Below are positions 59,101-64,000 of a DNA stretch of 64,000 nucleotides, in pieces. The notes below the pieces were generated by a model. It was given only the letters and a program-made list of their open reading frames with translations. It made no database searches and had not been told where the DNA came from. Every line of letters begins with the position of its first letter. Position 1 is the first letter of the stretch. Origin of the DNA: Purshia tridentata (lineage: Eukaryota > Streptophyta > Magnoliopsida > Rosales > Rosaceae); contig QANT01000447.1 in the NCBI GenBank assembly GCA_003254885.1, forward strand, positions 1 through 64,000, written 5' to 3'. The position numbers and the translations under genes were made by a program.

Positions 59101-62100
59101 ATCACCGATTGAAACAGAACTCGAAGCATTCATCATATTCTCTTTTCCAGGAGTGGTGGGTAATACAAGTGATTCGTTCTCTTGCACAGGCAGAGGAACA
59201 TCTTTGCTGTCACCTGGGGCAGACAACACTGAAGAATCTCTGGATTCATCCAAGTCATCATGAGAAAGATGAGTTGGAGAACTAGGGGGGCTAGAGACAG
59301 ACAGAGAGGATTGTGAGTCACACCTTGGGGTGGTGTTACTGTCCATTGTCTGCTCCACATTCCCAGTATTTTCTTGTTTGACATCAATTACTTCAGATTT
59401 TCCAAGATTCTCTGGACAATTATGATCATACCCTGTTTGCATGGTAGGTTCACTTCTGGCTGCTTGATTGTACTGCATCTCATTTTCTAGAAAAGCTGAG
59501 GGGCCAGGACGATCAATTTCACCCCTGTAGGAGGTTTTGTGCATAGTAGCAAGTGATGGAGGTGGAAGAACACGAGGCTGCCTCATAGAATGCCGTGACC
59601 TACTAAAGGAATAAGTCCCATCTGCATCAGAATTTGGATACAGTTGTTCAGGATAAGGAGCATAAAGATTTCCATGAACACGGCCCTGCCCCCATCCAAC
59701 ATCACTAAACTTTTCAACAAGGTTATCATGGAATTCAGACTCAATCTCCATGTTTCTGTTACAATAATTCCCATCCCCGGAAAGGTTCCACCTCTGTGCC
59801 CTTAAATGAGTGATATCATCCATGTGAGGTTCCATCCCTCCTTTATGATGAGTCCTAGAAGACATTAATCCACCACCTCCATAAAACTCTTTCCTTGAAT
59901 AAGCTTTCCCACCAACAGAAGAATCTCTTCTGGGACTATGATGGCCATTGCCCTGGTCTTGTAGAAGTAAGCTTGAGCTGTTCCCATTCTCATATACGTC
60001 TCTTCTCCATGAATTAACAGATTTTCCTCTGTCCACAAAAGCAGAACTCTCTCTAGAAAAATGAGGCATAGAACCCATCTCAAAGGACCTGTTCAAACTT
60101 GAATCAGAAGATGCTGAGGCCGTGATCCTCTCCACCATTCTTTCACCATCCTCCCAGTCACCCATGTCCGTAGTCCTGGAGACATCTTTTTCTTTCACCA
60201 TCCTAGACATATTCTCATCTGCAACATCCAAAGAATTACCACCGGACTTTGCTACTTCAGCCTGCCTCTTGGCAATCCGTTGCTCCAATTCCAAAAGCTT
60301 CTGCTTGGCAGCATGCTTCCTCCTTTCCTCCTCCATAAAAATCCTTTGTTTCTCCTCTTCCCTAGCTACTCTCTGCTCCTCAGCTCTTCGCATGGCTTCT
60401 AGTTGTTCTTGTTCTGCTCTCCATGCTGATTCCCTAGCTTCTTCTTCCAACCTTCTCTGCCTCTCTTCTTGTTCTCTAGCCAGCCGTGCTCTCTCCTCTT
60501 CTTCTCTTCGAACAAGCTCCAAAGCTCTTTCTTGGTCTTCAATGGCCCGCTGCCGCTCCTGTTCTTGCATTTTCTGAACTCTCTCAAGTTCAGCCTCAAA
60601 AGATTCCCTAACAGGATCATAAAAATCAGTCTGTTTAATCACATCTTTCTTCTTCTTAACCACTCCAAAAAGACCCCCAGGGAAGGGATCTCGGCTGTCA
60701 AAACCAGCACCTCCAAAGTCTTTCATGAAAGGGTCCTCTACATATGGTTTTTCATTCTTGGAGAACGGGCGTTTCTCCCTACCAAAATTGAGCAGTGGAT
60801 CACTCACAGGCAGCCCTTTAGCACCTAAAGAGTATGATGGTTTGGACACTGAGCTATTCTGTACAGCATCACCTCTGTATCTGTTGTGTTGTTCACTGCC
60901 ATATCGGTCTCGTTTATTCCATTCAGTCCCTCGGCTTGCATATAAGTCCGTAGCATTGTTCCAGGGCTGTCTCCCTCCATGTCTATACCCTGCATCCCTC
61001 CTTCCAAAATCATCTTGAGCATTTTCTCGAAAAGGTGTCTGACTATGCTTATTCTCATTACTTATTTCTCTGTTTAGACTCGATGGCCTTGCACCAAAAC
61101 CATTTCTGTCATTTCCAACTTGAACACTATTGCCATCCTTTGGAAGAGTGGAATTTCTCCATGAGTTTCCTTCCCTTCCTTCCCTACTAAGTGTTCTAAC
61201 ATCTCTGCTGTACGGGTCCACCTTAGGGACTTCACTGGAAGAAACCTTTCCAGTTTCATTGTCACGTAGGCCCCGCCTCTCAGAAAGGTTAGGAACTGGC
61301 TTGTGTGGTAGAACACTGATTCTGGGCATATCAAAATCTCTATCCCAGTAAACTTCACTCTTTGAGAATCCATGATCTCTTCCCCGGTCTGTGAAACCAT
61401 GACTTGTATCACGCTCATCATCGGCCCAATCTGATCTTGGATTCAACTGAACTAGCGGTAATGGACCCAGAAAATACTCTTCCGGCTTCTGTGCTTGCTC
61501 TGATACTCGATTACCACCCAAACCATGACTTTCAATGCCATTCTCATTCAGACCATGGCCTGTACCACGACGAGACGACTGCAATTGGGGGCGCATGTCA
61601 ACAAGCACACTAGAATGAGAACTATCCCTATGCTCATTCAGAAATTCATCACGGACAGCTTGCCTCTGTTTCTGATTCAAACCATCCTTCTGCTTTTGTG
61701 CAGGACCCGAAGCAGAGGGCAAAGCAGCCTGCAAAGATGGGAAATCCTCACCCCTCAACAACAGGGCTTTCTCAGCCGGTGGATTAGCTAAAGCAGCAGT
61801 AGCAAGGGGTCCCAATGAGCCAGGCCGGGCTGAAGGTGGCATATAAGCAGTAGTCCCTACACTGCCCCCCTTACTCACCCCATCAACCCCAGGCAAACCC
61901 TGGTCAATTCCATCAGCTCCATTATCAGCAACCCCTTCTTTCTCTTGCAAAGCAACAGGGGCAGGCTTCGTCCATCCCATACCAGACGAATTAGGCCTTG
62001 ATCCATTACCCGAAACCCCTCCATTGGCCGGTCCACCACCTGCGCCCGAGGAATCAAACCTCTCATGCTCTTTGCGCAACGAAGGCAGATTCAAGGGGGG

Positions 62101-62310
62101 TGGAACAGAAAGCTTCGGCCCAGCCTTGTGCGCACTGCGAGGCCTCGAAAGGACCACCATTCCTCCACCGCCATGGCTGCCGGGTCGGGCCCGATTCGAC
62201 CCAAACGAGCTAGGATGCGGCGGATGGTGGTGGTGCTGATGAGAAGGCTGCCCATACGATTTGTTCAGATTCACAGATACAAACTTGTTCCCGACTCCGG
62301 GATTAGCCAT
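53149..62310 (-). CDS. PRRC2/BAT2-like giant protein (At3g50370-like)
   Basis: Eight coding exons: 62310-57178, 57086-56833, 56753-56609, 55768-55570, 55486-55157, 55068-54862, 54768-54050 and 53799-53149. They join in frame into about 2545 residues from ATG 62310 (MANPGVGNKFVSVNLNKSYG). The N-terminus parallels animal PRRC2/BAT2_N: KFVSVNLNKSYG against KYSSLNLFDTYKG, then LSVPPPLNLPSLRKEHE against PPPANLPSLKAEN, then a GMGW(T/A)K-like site. LLRGEDFPSLQAALP near residue 195 matches the PRRC2 EFPTLQA motif. Residues about 570-690 are a long Glu/Arg coiled coil (VRREEEERARLAREQEER). An acidic tract lies near 1070-1110. The rest is Ser/Pro/Gln-rich and probably disordered. Animal PRRC2 proteins bind translation initiation factors and stress granules; the plant role is inferred. 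Exons 6 and 7 begin with duplicated sequence. Confidence 0.9.
54660..55068 (-). repeat. Tandem exon duplication inside the PRRC2-like gene
   Basis: Exon 6 (55068-54862, 207 bp) and the first part of exon 7 (from 54768) encode matching segments. Exon 6 has GASDQQLPSQSRAKQSL and LPADLSVETPPNSLRPPL; exon 7 has GAGDQQLASQSRAEESL and LPADLSVETPPISLWPPL. The intron borders (GATAG or GGTAG before GTGGAGC) are duplicated too. Exon 6 also ends in GADIDGITAG, as exon 5 does. Exon 6 has phase 1 at both ends and a length divisible by three. Confidence 0.88.
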
Positions 62311-62840
62311 CTCACGCGTCCGACCCACACAATGATCCAATTAGCGGGCTCTGAATTCCGCCAACGCATCAAAAACTCTAACTTCTAGCTTTCTGCTCCC
62401 CGCCCGCCCAGATATATTAAATCACAGACTGTTCCCCTTCACAGATCTCACAGAAAATGATTTTAAATAATCGGAACCAAACCCTAGAGAGTCTCTCTCT
62501 AACCCTGATCAATAAAAAAAATTAAATTATCACAAAACAGATCTCGCGCTTTGATTAATTAAACTAATTCACTTACAGTGCTTTGTAAACAACATCAGAC
62601 TAAAACGCGATTATGATTCGGTTAGGGTTTCGTTGTGACACAGTTAAAGAGATAAAAATGGAAATGGGAAAAGGGGGACGTAGGATAAGAAGCTTACCTC
62701 CGGGAGCGTAAGACAGAAAACGGCGGGTTTAACGTGTGCCGCGGAGAAACGAGGACGAAAGCGTTAGATAGAAGAAGCCCTACTGTCACCGGAAGAGAAA
62801 AAAGAGGGAGAGAGAGGGAAAACGAAAAATGAGCTAAGCA
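62311..62840 (-). promoter_or_regulatory. Leader and probable 5'-UTR intron of the PRRC2-like gene
   Basis: A consensus donor GAG|GTAAGCTT lies at 62698-62690, upstream of the coding start, suggesting a non-coding first exon (about 62840-62699) and a leader intron ending somewhere before 62310. The acceptor is not certain; AATTCAG near 62354 is one option. GA-rich tracts at about 62800-62855 fit a TATA-less housekeeping promoter. Confidence 0.45.
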
Positions 62841-62859
62841 CGAGAGAGAGGAAACTAAG

Positions 62860-63560
62860 GAATGGTTTTCTTGTCTTCTTGTTTGTTTCCCTTTATTTTC
62901 TGATTTTTTATATTTCTGCCGCGTAAATTTTTGTGATTTCCATTACTGGCCCACCTATACCTGAAGGCTGAAACTGAAAGCAAATATTCTGTTCACTTGG
63001 CCCCTCGGATCTCGGACACGAGATAACATTTAACGGTCGAGATGTTTGGACACCATTTGTTAGAACTCAGAACAAGTACTAACACTACCTCTGTAAATGT
63101 TTCAAAAAGATTGAGTACTATTTTGCTCATCATAAAAAAATAGTAGTGAATATAACCACTGTATTAGATAGTTAATATGTTTTAATAATTTAATATGATG
63201 GTATGTGCAACGGTGATAAGCAAAATATTTTTTAAAAGATTAATACTTTTTGCATGTGCCCAAATGTACATTCTTCAAGTGTGGATGATCTAGAGCGAAC
63301 ACAAAAGTACACAAGCTTCTAAGACTGAAAACCACTTTAATGTCTCATAGTTGAGTTTAGATGATAAAGTTTCAAAATATTAAGAAGTTTAAATATAATA
63401 TAATTTAAAAGAATCAAATTTAAAGTCATGAAATTATAACATTTTATATAACTAACTTTCTGTTTTTTTATATTCAGAAATCTCTTAAATCCGCTTTGTG
63501 GACAAGGGCTCAAAATTGGAGCCTCTTGCCGAACCCCACAATCTTTAGAAGACAATAAAC
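62860..63560. other. Intergenic, AT-rich
   Basis: Upstream flank of the PRRC2-like gene. No gene is recognised. Confidence 0.45.
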
Positions 63561-63574
63561 TCTAGCAAATGCTA

Positions 63575-63985
63575 GGTAGTAGAGATGATGGAGGTAATGG
63601 TGGGGATGGTGATAGTGGTTGCAGTGTGAGTGGTGGTGGTGGCAACGGTGCCAGTGATGACAACAGTAATGGCTGACAAATGGAGGCGACGACAAACGTG
63701 GGAGCGAGATGGTGGTGATGGTGATGTGGCAATGAAAATAATGAATTAACGATAAAGATGATACAATAGTAGTAGAGGCATCGATAGTGATCATAGTGGT
63801 GGTGGTAGTGACAGTGACGACAATTGTGGTGGAGGCAAACATGAGACATGGTAGTAGTGGTTGCATGAATGGTGGTTGGGTGCATGGGATGGGGACAATG
63901 ACGATGTTGGTGATCGTGGCAGCGAAGTGGTTGTAGTTTGTGGGATCGGTGTTTTGGTAATTGTGGTGATGGGCGTGGATTTTTC
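63575..63985. repeat. GGT/GAT-rich low-complexity tract
   Basis: About 400 bases of degenerate GGT, GAT and GTG triplets on the plus strand (for example gtgagtggtggtggtggcaa). Minus-strand frames are long and His/Thr/Ser-rich only because of the triplet bias; there is no family signature. Confidence 0.7.
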
Positions 63986-64000
63986 TCAAAACCTCATTGT

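Noticed and set aside
63510-63989. His/Thr-rich minus-strand frames of 107-159 residues
   Set aside because: They are by-products of the GGT/GAT low-complexity tract.

Overview
The window is nuclear DNA of a flowering plant. Genes are split by short introns with GT-AG borders, intergenic DNA is AT-rich and full of small transposon remnants, and the gene set (ABA 8'-hydroxylase, red chlorophyll catabolite reductase, class B heat shock factor, E-class PPR protein, DUF1685) is typical of a core eudicot. Compact spacing of about one gene per 6-7 kb suggests a small-genome rosid; I cannot name the species from sequence alone.

Layout. 1.4-2.6 kb: a minus-strand, single-exon SMI1/KNR4-like (SUKH) protein. 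2.9-11.7 kb: gene-free, with a short Helitron and an N-containing duplication. 11.8-15.5 kb: minus-strand 13-exon CLASRP/SWAP-type RS-rich splicing protein. 20.6-21.1 kb: DUF1685 protein. 21.1-28.8 kb: gene-free, with one solo LTR. 28.9-30.9 kb: HSFB1 with two upstream ORFs in its leader, one of a conserved-peptide type. 31.6-32.4 kb: hAT remnant. 33.3-34.8 kb: red chlorophyll catabolite reductase. 37.6-38.0 kb: foldback MITE. 38.8-42.4 kb: nine-exon CYP707A. 43.3-43.5 kb: 21-bp minisatellite. 44.9-46.6 kb: seven-exon centrin. 47.2-50.2 kb: intronless PPR protein. 51.3-51.7 kb: decayed ERF109-like gene that keeps promoter-like motifs. 53.1-62.8 kb: minus-strand eight-exon gene for a ~2545-residue PRRC2/BAT2-like protein with a 5.1-kb first coding exon and a tandemly duplicated exon.

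The genes do not form one pathway. Several touch stress and senescence: HSFB1 (defence and heat repressor), RCCR (chlorophyll breakdown, cell-death control), CYP707A (ABA catabolism). From memory, the gene set interleaves two Arabidopsis neighbourhoods, At3g50340-50370 and At4g36980-37010, which are thought to be duplicated copies of one ancestral segment. This window therefore looks like the less fractionated ancestral order.

Most notable: the HSFB1/TBF1-type double uORF, the in-frame exon duplication in the PRRC2-like gene, the recent-looking loss of an ERF gene, and several small transposons whose ends and target-site duplications can be read directly. Exon borders come from reading frame and splice consensus by eye and may be off by a base or two.
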